From assembly GCA_963575745.1 (NCBI GenBank), contig CAUYUJ010017786.1:128501-192500 (forward strand): DNA of 64,000 nucleotides, read 5' to 3'. The notes beneath the pieces are model-generated. The model ran no database searches and was not told the origin of the DNA. It saw nothing but the letters and a program-made list of their open reading frames with translations. The position numbers and the translations under genes are program-made. This document shows positions 43,900 through 53,575 of this stretch, in pieces. This stretch comes from Prorocentrum cordatum (taxonomy: Eukaryota; Sar; Dinophyceae; Prorocentrales; Prorocentraceae). Position 1 is the stretch's first letter; each line of letters starts with the position of its first letter.

Positions 43900-44465
43900 C
43901 GTTGTTGGAGATATGCCTGCATATGCTGAGTTGTCGCCGTCACCTGCCTCACGTGGTCCACTAAACTACCTGGCAAGTCTGCTCTTCCATCTGGCTGATC
44001 TTGACGGCGCAGGTGCTTCGCCAGCCGTTTCTGTACTGCAGTAACCTCGTCGGCACCGAATTGCGCTGCTTCTCCACAGCCTGCAAGCTTCCTCCACGCG
44101 GATTCGCAGTCTTCACGAGGCTCGGCCGCCCCCTTGCCGCGGCCGCCTCGCTCGCCGGCCTTCTTGCCGCGCCGAGGCGGGCCAGCTGCCGCCTCAAATG
44201 GCTGACCTGTCCACCCGGGGGATTCTGAGAGATTTGAAAATTCGTTTGGGGAACCCAGATGTTTGTTCCCTGCAGTCGATCATGGCGCGTTTCATGGTGG
44301 AATTCTCAGGGCTGTAGGTGCAGCATTCCGATCAAGACACTAAGAGGGAACCGACGTCATACAAAACCAAAACATACATGTTGCGAGTTTTCAAACTGAG
44401 TTGCGCGGAATCTTTATCCCCATAACCTAGCAATTGTTCATGAGTTGAGAGCTCTACTAGGGGGA
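43900..44465. other. Intron sequence, no gene recognised
   Basis: A minus frame of 78 codons (44197-43961) has mixed composition without a domain. It may be an upstream part of the LTR element. Confidence 0.3.
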
Positions 44466-44604
44466 TACCTGTGAACCCTGCCCCTACCCCCCACGACTTC
44501 CGAGGGGGAGGGTGGGGTTCACTTTGTTCGGGAGCTCCCGAGCGAAGTGAACCCCACCCTCCCCTCAAAAATCGTGGGGGGTAGGGGTAGGGTTCACATG
44601 TGGC
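44466..44604. repeat. Long palindrome (hairpin), about 67-bp arms, almost no spacer
   Basis: The left arm TGTGAACCCTGCCCCTACC, CCCCACGAC and GGGGAGGGTGGGGTTCACTT folds back onto the right arm (AAGTGAACCCCACCCTCCCC, then GTGGGGGGTAGGGGTAGGG, TTCACATG) through a perfect centre, TCGGGAGCTCCCGA. Arm identity is about 90%. Confidence 0.85.
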
Positions 44605-44774
44605 CCCCTGTCTACGAGGGTCGCCAGGGCTGCGGCCGTCCCCCCTCGGGCGCCGTCGCCGCGGGGCCCAGGCGCGGGAGCGCCCGCCGCACGGCCGCCC
44701 GCTATACAGCACTCCGCGGGCAAGGCGGGAGCTCGCTGGAGGCGCAGCGGCCCGCGGCCGAGCGAGTGCGGCTG

Positions 44775-44940
44775 CCTACCAAACCACCCCAACCCAACCC
44801 GAAGACCTGAACTTAACTCGAATTTCGGGTTGGGGGGGGTACGAGTTCCACGTGCTTTTTCGATGCTCTCCGACCCCCGCCCCCACTGGAAATGGAGGGT
44901 AAATCGCGGCCTTCAGGTTGGGTTGGGGTGGTTTGGTGGG
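44775..44940. mobile_element. Inverted-repeat element family C, copy 1
   Basis: Left end CCAAACCACCCCAACCCAAC then CCGAAGACC; right end GGTTGGGTTGGGGTGGTTTG. The interior has AATTTCGGGTTGGGGGGGGT and CACTGGAAAT. Partners at 52755-52910 and 60939-61095. Confidence 0.82.
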
Positions 44941-45028
44941 CGGTGAAGTTCGGCTACCAGGCATCCCCCCTCGGCAGCAGGGCGGAGAAGGAAGGCCCGC
45001 ATTTCTTGAACCGATCACAGTGCGACTT

Positions 45029-45182
45029 ACCAGCCTCGAACGCATCCCTAGCGCTGAGATTGGCACGCCAAGAGGCGATGACGATCTTGGGGATGCGCCC
45101 TCAAAAAATAAGGGAATCCCTAAGATTGGCATCGTGATGAGGAGATGCCCAGCATAGGGATAGGGATATGTTCCAGGCTGGT
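45029..45182. mobile_element. Inverted-repeat element family B, copy 1
   Basis: Left end ACCAGCCTCGAACGCATCCC; right end ATAGGGATATGTTCCAGGCT then GGT, which inverted reads ACCAGCCTGGAACATATCCC. 154 bp, non-coding. Other copies are 57599-57752 and 58153-58305. Confidence 0.85.
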
Positions 45183-45381
45183 AATACAGGTCAGCAGTTC
45201 CTCAGCTGAACGGTCTTGGTGATACCTCTTACCAGCAAACTCGCAAATAGAACAGCACAAAACCAGGATCGAGTGCAACCGTCGCCATACTGTACGCAAC
45301 CCGTCCGCCCGAAATCGGCATTGCCGGCGCTGCATGGTTTGTTGGCTTTCGTCTCGGACACGCCTGTAGACGTCGGGCCAG

Positions 45382-45561
45382 TACAGTGGGGGCGTTGACC
45401 TAAGGAACTCTAAATAAGGAACGAGGCCCCTTTTTCCCATCAGTGAAAGTTCGATTCCCCATCGAAAACCGAGGGACAACCTAAGGCAAGCTGTCAAACA
45501 ATCAAGGAACATGGAGCCCCTCCCCAACGAAAAGGGTTCCTTCTTCAGGGCCCCGGCTGTA
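45382..45561. mobile_element. Inverted-repeat-ended element family D, copy 1
   Basis: TACAGTGGGGGCGTTGACCT at the left, GGGCCCCGGCTGTA at the right, with AAATAAGGAACGAGGCCCCT and AACAATCAAGGAACA inside. Copies at 60538-60719 (direct) and 59585-59750 (inverted). About 180 bp. Confidence 0.78.
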
Positions 45562-45576
45562 ATCAACGACTTGCTT

Positions 45577-45750
45577 CGTCGGTGGACAAACCTCCCTTTA
45601 GCAAACCTCGTTTTCGTGAAAGCGGCCTGGGACCGAAACCGGCGGACCTGGACCCGCAAAAATGACGGCCGCGACGCCCTCTCGCGAACCGAAAACGGCC
45701 ACTTCCTTCATCGACGTGTCGGGGCAGGAGGTCTGTCCACCCCCGAATGC
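45577..45750. mobile_element. Inverted-repeat-ended element family E, copy 1
   Basis: GGTGGACAAACCTCCCTTTA at the left and GGAGGTCTGTCCACCCCCG at the right, with AATGACGGCCGCGACGCCCT and CGAACCGAAAACGGCCACTT inside. Copy 2 is at 53071-53236. Confidence 0.78.
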
Positions 45751-45829
45751 TTGACGAAGCCAGCCGTGCACCCCCTCGTGTGCCTCTGCGTGGATAGAGA
45801 CCTTCTAGATAGGGTCGGAGTAGTTGGGG

Positions 45830-46100
45830 TCGGAGGATCGCGGCGCATCGGCGATACATCGGCGATGCATCCGCGACGTCGGCGTGGAGAAAATCGGGCT
45901 CCGCATCGAGCCGCATCGTCGATGCATCGGCGATGCGGCGCGATCCTCCGACCCCATCTACTCCGACCCCATCTGGGAGGCATCTGCGTGGAAGCGATCG
46001 CCACGGAGGGCCGCCGTTTGCCTCGACGGGGCCTCCCTCCGCCTCCCCCCCCCCCATCCGCGCGCGGAGGCCCCGGCCCCCACGTCCGGCGCGCCGCCCC
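45830..46100. other. CGATGCATCGGCG-rich intron sequence
   Basis: Short repeats of CATCGGCGATGCATC and GATCCTCCGACCCC. No gene recognised. Confidence 0.5.
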
Positions 46101-46107
46101 CGCCCCC

Positions 46108-46437
46108 CCCCCTCCTCCTCCTCCTCCTCCTCCTCCTCCTCCTCCTCCTCCTCCTCCTCCTCCTCCTCCTCCTCCTCCTCCTCCCTCCTCCTCCTCCTCC
46201 TCCTCCTCCTCCTCCTCCTCCTCTCCCTCCTCCTCCTCCTCCTCTCCTCCTCCTCCTCCTCCTCCTCCTCCTCCTCCTCCTCCTCCTCCTCCTCCTCCTC
46301 CTCCTCCTCCTCCTCCTCCTCCTCCTCCTCCTCCTCCTCCTCCTCCTCCTCCTCCTCCTCCTCCTCCTCCTCCTCCTCCTCCTCCTCCTCCTCCTCCTCC
46401 TCCTCCTCCTCCTCCTCCTCCTCCTCCTCCTCCTCCC
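46108..46437. repeat. (CCT)n array, longest in the window
   Basis: About 330 bp, nearly pure TCC triplets with three short breaks. Confidence 0.97.
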
Positions 46438-46604
46438 CTCGCCACCGGGGGGTGCGTCGCGCAGGCGTCCCCCGTGCGTCGCCCGCGCGCCGGCCGCCGA
46501 AGACGCCGAGGATCGGAGGGGGCGCGGAGGCTCCGCACGCCCCCGATGCTCGGCTCGGGTCGGGCATGTCCTCCTACTTTTTGGTCTGCGGGTCTTGGGC
46601 GTGG

Positions 46605-46758
46605 CTTAATGGGGGGGTCACAAATGGGGGGGTCAGAAAAGGTCCCCTTTCGTGCCCCTTTCGGGCCCCTCCAGAGCCCCAGGGGGCTCGTTTAGGTACC
46701 GTTTGGGTACCTTTTCGGGCCACCCTCGCCGCCCCCCCATGTATGACCCCCCCATAAC
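46605..46758. mobile_element. Inverted-repeat element (ATGGGGGGGTCA ends)
   Basis: TTAATGGGGGGGTCACAAAT and TGTATGACCCCCCCATAA. The 150 bp between carry GGTACCGTTTGGGTACC. Single copy. Confidence 0.7.
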
Positions 46759-46902
46759 GCGGCGCCCAAGGGTCGGGAGCGGGCCCCTTCCGGTCATGGG
46801 CTAAACGGGACGCGGGTAGCCCTAATTGGGGAGACAGGGCGCGGGCGGGCAGGGCCTCAGGCGGCTGGAGGGCTCAGAGAACAGGCGGTGAAAACATCAT
46901 GT

Positions 46903-46967
46903 CCTCATACAGGCGGATTCGGGATGACGAGTTGAACATAGGCAAAAACATGTTTTTAATATATGTT

Positions 46968-47019
<52 letters not shown>

Positions 47020-47027
47020 AAAAAACT

Positions 47028-47070
<43 letters not shown>

Positions 47071-47133
47071 CGACACTGGACCATGTTCTACTATGCTTGA
47101 ACACTCCCCCTGTAGAAGGACGTGCCCGACTTA
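46903..47133. mobile_element. Inverted-repeat element family A carrying AT and AC arrays
   Basis: Left end CATGTCCTCATACAGGCGGA, right end CCCCCTGTAGAAGGACGTGC then CCGACTT. The interior contains (AT)n at 46970-47016 and (AC)n at 47031-47069, which explain its 230 bp against 156 bp elsewhere. Confidence 0.7.
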
Positions 47134-47359
47134 ATCCTCGGTGCGAGGCCCCACCTTCCAGGCCTGCCCCGCTGGGGAGACGGGGCGGCCGATCTCTCCG
47201 TCTCCGAACGCGCTGCGGCCTCGCGGGCGGTGGCAGAGTGGCTCCTTCTCTCCTAGCGGCGCGCACGAAGGGGGGATGGCGCGAGGGGGGAGGCCTTCGA
47301 AGAGCGCGCGGGGCCTTTGGGGAAGGCGGGCAGGGGCCTTCTCATCCGCGCCCGGAGGC

Positions 47360-47475
47360 TTCCCTCCTCCCCCTCCTCCTCCTCCTCCTCCCTCCTCCTC
47401 CCTCCTCCTCCTCCTCCCCCTCCTCACCCCCTCCCCCTCCCCCTCCCCTTCCCCTCCCCCTCCCCCTCCCCCTCT
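47360..47475. repeat. CCT and CCCCTC array
   Basis: CCTCCT to about 47425, then CCCCTC hexamers to 47475. Confidence 0.92.
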
Positions 47476-47654
47476 ACGGTGAGCGCAATGGGTAAGGAAC
47501 CCTTGGATAAGGAACCCTGGGTCTGGAAGCCAGTGGAACTCCAATCGAAGCATCGAAGCTTGACCGTGCACATCACAGCCGCCCTCGTTGGGTAAGGAGT
47601 CCTTCAGGGTCTGAGGCATCCTGGGCACGTTCCCTACAGAACCCCCCACCGTAT

Positions 47655-47882
47655 ACGAAGCCTTCGTATGAGTATCGTTTAACCGATACCCATCCCCAGC
47701 GGCGTGGCCTGGGCCCCACTGGCCGATCGGCCTTCTAGATGGGGATGTAGGTCGTTCCCTTCGGGTTTCGAGGGGTGTATCCCCAACTGCGGGGGGTAAT
47801 TTGGTGGGGGTCTCGAAGGGGATGGAGATGGGGATGGGGGTCGGTTAAACGATGCTGATTCGTAGAAGCGTTTGGGCGTTTC
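47655..47882. mobile_element. Inverted-repeat element (CGTTTAACCGATACCCATC ends)
   Basis: Left end TTCGTATGAGTATCGTTTAA then CCGATACCCATCCCC. The right end inverted reads CTACGAATCAGCATCGTTTA then ACCGACCCCCATCCCC. About 225 bp, terminal repeats of about 40 bp, single copy, 100 bp from Rpt6 visible exon 2. Confidence 0.75.
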
Positions 47883-47984
47883 TAGGACGGCCCCTGTGCC
47901 ACCCGCCCTCGGGCGGCACAGGCGCACCGAGCACGCCAGGCGCGAAGCAGACCGGGCAGCAGCAGCGAAGAGAGGCCCTGGCTC

Positions 47985-48032
47985 CTGGCCCACCTTCACC
48001 AGCACCTTCTGCTTGCCCATGGCCTTGATCAC
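47985..48032 (-). CDS. PSMC5: Rpt6 visible exon 2 (OB domain)
   Basis: At 48 nt (16 codons, phase 0/0) this is the smallest exon. It encodes VIKAMGKQKVLVKVGQ, matching about residues 76-91, where other species have a KVLVKVHPEGK-type motif; HP is replaced by GQ. The acceptor is CCCTCAG followed by G. The donor is GA (CAG then GAGCCAGG). CAGGAG occurs at both borders of the following intron. A GT donor is available seven bases earlier (AAG then GTGGGCC), but using it would delete two residues and shift the frame, so GA is preferred. Confidence 0.87.
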
Positions 48033-48144
48033 CTGAGGGCCGGCTTGGGAGTGCGCTCCACTCGCTGGACTTCGGGCAACGGGGTTCCTGCAGGGGGTTC
48101 TAGGCTCTTCTCTTCCTCTGAGGCCAGAGCCCCTCGTACCAGCT

Positions 48145-48205
48145 TCCCCTCCTCCTCCTCCTCATCCTCCGCATCCTCCTCCTCCTCCTCCTCCTCCTCC
48201 TCCAT
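48145..48205. repeat. (CCT)n array upstream of Rpt6 exon 2
   Basis: Short CCT triplet run. Confidence 0.9.
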
Positions 48206-48239
48206 TACTTCTTCCTTACATGTATGTTACCAGCGTGGA

Positions 48240-48294
48240 CCCCAAGTTCTGTGTGCCTAGCAACACATGTTGTGCAATCGACGTGGTGCGATAT

Positions 48295-48348
<54 letters not shown>

Positions 48349-48540
48349 TATTATATATATATATAATATGTCGTGCAATCTACGTTGTGCAATATGTGTT
48401 GTGCACGCTATGTTGTGCGATCTACGTTGTGCAATCGATATGATGCAATCTACATGATGCAATATGTATATCTGCATATATTAGTTCGATGCGGTGCACT
48501 CTATTTTGTGCGCACTAGGTGGTGCGATTTATGCAGTGCA
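48240..48540 (-). repeat. Composite repeat P, module 3, inverted copy, with (AT)n
   Basis: TTGTGCAATCTACG units flank an AT array at 48294-48367. Orientation is opposite to 25905-26115. Confidence 0.8.
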
Positions 48541-49200
48541 ACTCACCTTGCCGACCTTGAACTTGTCAACTCCACTGCTCGCGAAGTCATCCCCCCACCC
48601 ACCCGCAACTTGGATTGCAAAACCATGCGGCGGCGATTGCGAGGACTGATTGGCGCTGGTTGGCGCATCGCTGCGGCCGCGCTAGCGCGCGCAAGCTCGC
48701 GCGCACAGCGGCCTGCCAGGATGGCGCGACCGACGCGGCCGCGGTGGCGCTGACCGCCGGGGATTTCCCGGCGCGTCTCGCAGGCCGCGCTGACGCGCGG
48801 GCACTTCACAGCGAGTCCGTATCTCGGGCGGGCGCGTTAACATGGTGACGTCGACAAGGCTGGATACGATGGTGATAATACAGATGATGGTTACACTGAT
48901 GATGGTGACCACGGCAAGGCCAATGACAGCGCCGAGGCTGTCACGCCAATGACGATGATGGTGTCCACGTGTCGGTGATGAAGGTTGTGGATGACTTCGA
49001 CGTGGACGCGCGGCCGACGCACGCGAATGGCCCGCATGGTAGTATTTGAAAGGGATCGCGTCCCCCATTCCAGCAAGCGCGCAAGGATGTCCGAATGATT
49101 TCGACATGCGCGCGCGAGAGCTCCGCGTGGTCCCACTTGACAACATGCTGAAAAACGATGGATGTCATAAGAACTCGCAAGAGCGCGCGCGCATACTTGT
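48540..49200 (-). repeat. Composite repeat P, module 2, inverted copy
   Basis: The conserved CCCCCCACCCACCCGCAACTT tail, the TTGGCGCATCGCTGCGGCC block, and the hydrophobic-ORF segment (GACAGCGCCGAGGC on the plus strand) occur in mirrored order relative to 24110-25850. From 49200 to 49545 is module-linked sequence without a gene. Confidence 0.75.
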
Positions 49201-49544
49201 TTGAAAGATCACGTTGCGAAGCCATTGGTTCTTATGTGTCTTCCAGTATATCAATATTGACAGCTCTACGGATTCTACCGAATTTGAATGGATTTTTGAA
49301 CATTGATGATTTGTGATAAACGGCTGTGCCCGCATGGCATTATTTGCCAGGGACGAGGAGGGTGATAACAGCACGCCCTGGGACGACATGAACTCTAAAA
49401 TGAACGATGGGACATAACCAAGTGTAAACTTACACTCCGAAAGGGGTACCCATAATTCCCGGGGGGGAGAGCCGAAACTGACTTTAGAAAGCCAAATCTG
49501 TGCGGTGCAAACTATGTTGCGCGATCAATGTGGGGCAGTCCCTC

Positions 49545-49790
49545 TTGCGGCGGCGAAACGACAACGGGGCGGCGACTGCGAGCACATAGGTGGCAGGCCC
49601 AGGCGACGGGCGGCGACGAGGCGGCGACGGGGCGGCGACGGGGCGGCGACGGAGCGGCGACGGCGAGCACGAGCACGAAGCCGCTAGACCGCCAGCCAGG
49701 CCCAAACGACGGGCGGTGGCGACGCGGCGACGGGACGGCGACGGCGAGCACGGAGCCACCAGACCGCCAGCCAGGCCCAGTTCCTTCGAG
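49545..49790 (-). repeat. Composite repeat P, module 1, inverted copy
   Basis: GGCGGCGACGGGGCGGCGAC with AGACCGCCAGCCAGGCCCA, ending GGCCCAGTTCCTT. Mirror of 23636-23930. Confidence 0.85.
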
Positions 49791-49814
49791 GAAAAAAAAA
49801 CCATAAGTGCAAGC

Positions 49815-50440
49815 ACTGTTTGAGGAACTTCCCCCCTGTCGCACAGCCAAACGTGTCAGTAGGGCGCACTGGGCGTTGCGCCTGAAACGTCGAGGATGGA
49901 AGGCGGGTGGTTTTCAAAATGCTGCTCTCGCCTCCGTGCCGTGCACATTCGTCTTAAAAGTTCGCAGCATTTTCAAGGATGGAAGGGGTGTCGTTTTCAA
50001 AATGTGGTTCTCGACCTAGCGCCACGCACATTCGTCGTGAATTTCAAAAAATGGAGGGCGGTTCTGTTTCATAATGTTTGTGTCACCTGAGCGCCGCATA
50101 CCTCAGTTTACGTTTGCTGCGGTGTCGAGGACTTAAGGACTCGTAAGGTTGTAGTCCCAAGCATGGCGTTCTGGCACAAAACGGGATTGTCAAGAAGCAA
50201 CAGTCACGTTGACTCGTGGTGCTGAACCCCCAGAAAGGATGTCCTGGCACGATTCATGGCCGTCAGGACGTGACAGTCACGCTGATTCGCGGCATTGAGA
50301 CCCCAAAAACTGCGTGTTGGCACGGTTGGGACTTTTTTGGACGGTTGTCCTTCGATAGGGGCACTTTTCTATGAAGAGGAACTGGGAGGGCGTGTATAAC
50401 GACACCCTTGACGCGTCTTGGGTTTACACTGGTCCTCTCC
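49815..50440. repeat. Modules A, B and C in order
   Basis: Module A (CCCCTGTCGCACAGCC), module B (TTTTCAAAATGCTGCTCTCG, three units) and module C (CAACAGTCACGTTGACTCG, two units), followed by a CCT array exactly as at 5000-7160. Confidence 0.8.
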
Positions 50441-50765
50441 CTCCTCCTCATCCTCCACCACCTCCTCCTCCTCCTCCTCTTCCTCCTCCTCCTCCTCCTC
50501 TTCCTCCTCATCCTCCTTTCTATTCCACTCTCGTCCCCCTCCCTGATGCGGCGCCCTCCTCCTCCTCCTCCTCCTCCTGCTCCTCCTCCTCATCGTCCTC
50601 CACTCGCCTTCTCTCTCTTCTCCCTCCCTGATGCGTCCTCCTCCTCATCCTCCGCCTCTTCATCCTCCTTCTTTTCCTCCTCCTCCTCCTCCTCCTCCTT
50701 CTCTTCCTCCTGATCCTCTTTCTCCTCCTCCTCCTCCTCTTCCTCCTCCTCCTTCCCGGCTCCTC
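50441..50765. repeat. (CCT)n array with interruptions
   Basis: CTCCTCCTC with TTCC and CATCC breaks. From 50765 to 51355 no gene is recognised. Confidence 0.93.
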
Positions 50766-51354
50766 TTCCATATATTCCGCGTTCATCTTCTTCCCGCCGC
50801 CTTCCTCCAAACCAACGGTCCGACATCCACCCCGAACGGTGGCCCCCTCAGTTCTGGAAGGTTTCCCCTCCATCCTGAGTAGCTCTGCAATGTCTTGAAC
50901 CTCTGGGAGGAAGGAAAACGGAAGAGGCGTCAGGAAACATATGAGCACGCGGAGAGAGAGACAAAGAGGGGAAGAATGTTGAGTCCAGCCTGAGACGGCA
51001 TTCACCCAACCCGCAGAAATGCCAGCCCCCACCACTGATTTGAAAAATCAACGACGGAGACGGAAGAGACTGCAATACCGCGCGCATGTGGTGCCGAAGG
51101 GAGGGCGTGGGAAGAGAAGGGTCAAGATGCACAGCAGCGATACACAGAGTGCCAAGCTTCCCTCGAAGGAGATTCGCGAGGCAGCGTTCGTGACACGACG
51201 CCACCTGACATGCACCCTGGAACTCAGGCCCTGAAACATTTGCGCATCGGCAAGGTAAAACGGAGCTCTAGGAGGTCCTGGAGGGTCTCATGGGTCTTCT
51301 AAAGAGCCAGGGTATGATGTCATGCTATCCCCAAAGCCGATTACAGTAGGAGCT

Positions 51355-51535
51355 CGACCACAAGAAACCTTCCACAAGCAACCCAACCCTGAGACCCCAG
51401 GACGACCATTGATTCTTGGTATAGGAAAGTCACGCTTTCCTTTCCGTAGCAAAACCATCGATACCCAAGAAACCCAGGGCACCCTGGAGGCAAGCAGGGT
51501 GTTTCTTGGCATGGGTCTCCACTGTATACAGATCC
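51355..51535. repeat. Dispersed repeat Q, copy 1 (partner 53915-54085)
   Basis: AGAAACCTTCCACAAG-like start, CCCAAGAAACCCAGGGCACC and GGCATGGGTCTCCACTGTAT, in order with 53915-54085. About 175 bp, clearly diverged. Confidence 0.75.
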
Positions 51536-51779
51536 TGACCAGGCTCACACGGGGCCTCACCAGACGATTCCGAGGACAGAGACGACCCATAGGAGGAAAA
51601 GGAGGAACTGCTCGCAGCAGCGCGCAGTAAGAGCGAGGACAAGTGGAAGCCGCAATACAGGGCGCCGAAGGTGTGCAGGTGGAAGCCGCAGTCCTCGCGG
51701 AAGCGGGTGAAGAGCGCGCGGGGTAAAGGTCGAACCTGGCAGGGAGGTAGCCGAAGGAACGCCAGTCGGAGCATGATAC

Positions 51780-52720
51780 TCACCTGCAACATGCTGGACA
51801 CCCCAAGTCGGACATGAGGAAGGCAAACATCACACAGATGGCAGTCGCCATCTACATCTGGCCATTCGAGTTCAGCTGCTTGGAGAAGCTCCTGACCTTT
51901 GCTCGCCGTGAGGCCACAGATCCAAGAGGGCAGCCTCATTCTGCAAGAATCTCTCCGCATCAACATCATTCTTTTCACTGAGCAACAAATCGCCGATGTT
52001 CGTGCCGTCAGAATTCATTGACATCACCCTTGTGCTTGTCCGTCCACAGCGAAGACGCCTTGAGCTCAGTCAGAATCGGCTGTCATATTGTCGGGAACGT
52101 CTTGGGCTTCAAACGAAGTGAGAGAGGCCAATTACAGCGGCAACGCATTACCGTGGCCATCTTATGTTTGGCATCCGTCCAGTTGCTGTCGTCGTTGTTG
52201 AAGGGGGCTTAGAACTGCTGGGGCCGCGCGGCTCTTGGAAACTCGATGTTGTAGGTCTTGGCAACGCTCGGTGTCCTTGAGCAGAAGGGCGTCCTTGCGA
52301 TTGATACGTCATAGGAGGAGGAGCACGTCGAAGCCAGGACTGCCCTGGGCCATGTGCCAATACACTTGGTACACATGTCATTGGAACTGACACCCCCACA
52401 GAATGGCGAGGGGTGAGGATGCAAGTAGCGACGTGCACGAAGACTAGTAGCTGCAACGCCCACCAGACTAACCGCAGAACCAATGGTTGACGACAAAACA
52501 GAGCCCGTCGTACTGAGCAACGCGCACGTGGCCTTGAAAAGGTCGATGTCTCGCGGCCCTGCCTCCTGTGCCTGCCGACACCACTTTTTGACCGAGTCCA
52601 TGCCACGGACTACCGCATCCTGAGCCGCCTCGATTGAGTCGAGGTTGAGGCCTGTGTTCCCATGCGCGGCCTTGAGATGTCTAGTATGACCTTGAACTTC
52701 GTTGGGCGTGAACGTGAGCG
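51780..52720 (-). pseudogene. Unidentified coding-like stretch, possibly a broken gene
   Basis: I do not recognise this family. The minus strand reads in one open frame from about 52710 to 52209: GHTRHLKAAHGNTGLNLDS, AAQDAVVRGMDSVKKW, DIDLFKATCALLSTTG, SAVSLVGVAA and DMCTKCIGTWP, then a stop after ARPQQF. Non-repetitive, protein-like reading resumes in other frames further down: ASKGQELLQAAELEWPD, then DGDCHLCDVCLPHVRLG before a consensus-like donor (TTGCAG then GTGAGTATC). The cysteine pairs suggest metal binding. It might be a multi-exon gene whose exons I mis-frame, or a decayed retrocopy. Confidence 0.25.
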
Positions 52721-52754
52721 ACCTGCTAGTCTGCTTGAGCTACTTCGTTGACTA

Positions 52755-52910
52755 CCTACCAGACCACCCCAACCCAACCCGAAGACCCAAGCTTCGGGTT
52801 GGGGGGGGTACGGGTTCCACATTTGTTTTTGTCGATGTTCCCCGAACCCCCCCCCACTGGAAATCGAGGGTAAATTTGGGCCTTCGGTTCGGGTTGGGGT
52901 GGCTTGGTGG
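52755..52910. mobile_element. Inverted-repeat element family C, copy 2
   Basis: CTACCAGACCACCCCAACCC and, at the right, GGTTCGGGTTGGGGTGGCTT. Same interior as the other copies. Confidence 0.82.
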
Positions 52911-53070
52911 ACGCTGCTAGATCAAAGCGTTTTGACGAACGACAGGCTGCCGAGTGAGCGCGCCGCGCCCCGAGACTCCCGGATCGAGAACGTGAGCGCC
53001 GACGCCTCGGACTTGCCAAAGCGAGGGCGTGCCGAGCGGTCATCCGATCCCTCGCCACGATCCTTCTTTC

Positions 53071-53236
53071 AAGGAAGGACAGAACTCCCTTTAGTAAAAC
53101 GTGGTTTTGTGAAAACGACCTCGGGCCCAAACCTCGCGGGCGCAAGCCTAGAAAATGACGGCCGCGGCGCCCTCTCGAGAACCGAAAACGGACAATTCAC
53201 GAATCGACGTGTCAGGGCGGGGGTTCTGTCCACCCC
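53071..53236. mobile_element. Inverted-repeat-ended element family E, copy 2
   Basis: AGGACAGAACTCCCTTTAGT and GGGGTTCTGTCCACCCCCG, with AATGACGGCCGCGGCGCCCT inside. Confidence 0.75.
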
Positions 53237-53475
53237 CGATTCTTGGAGCGCGGAACCATTGCTGGCAGAAAGAACGCGGAATAGGACGTAACATACGCAT
53301 CGAAACGGAAACTTAACCAAGACTGCGTACGCCTGCGCCCCGCGCGACCGCGTGAGTTCAACCAGAAACTTGAACGAGTATGTGTCCGCCTGCGCTCGAC
53401 ACGAAGATCGCCCTCTGCGACGAGCTGCCCGCTCCAATGGGACCTGTTCCCACATTGAGCCCAAATGGCCACGGA

Positions 53476-53575
53476 AAGGAAGAGGAGGAGGGGGAGGGAG
53501 AGGAAGAGGAGGAGGGAGAGGAGGAGGAGGAGGAGGGAGAGGAGGAGGAGGAGGAGGAGGAAGAGGAGGAAGTCG
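53476..53575. repeat. (AGG)n array
   Basis: GAGGAGGAGG and GGGAGAGGAAG. Confidence 0.93.

Noticed and set aside
45563-46757. ORFs of 260-394 codons around the 46.1-46.4 kb CCT array
   Set aside because: The array gives poly-Pro, Leu, Ser, Glu or Gly in all frames, and the flanks belong to inverted-repeat elements.
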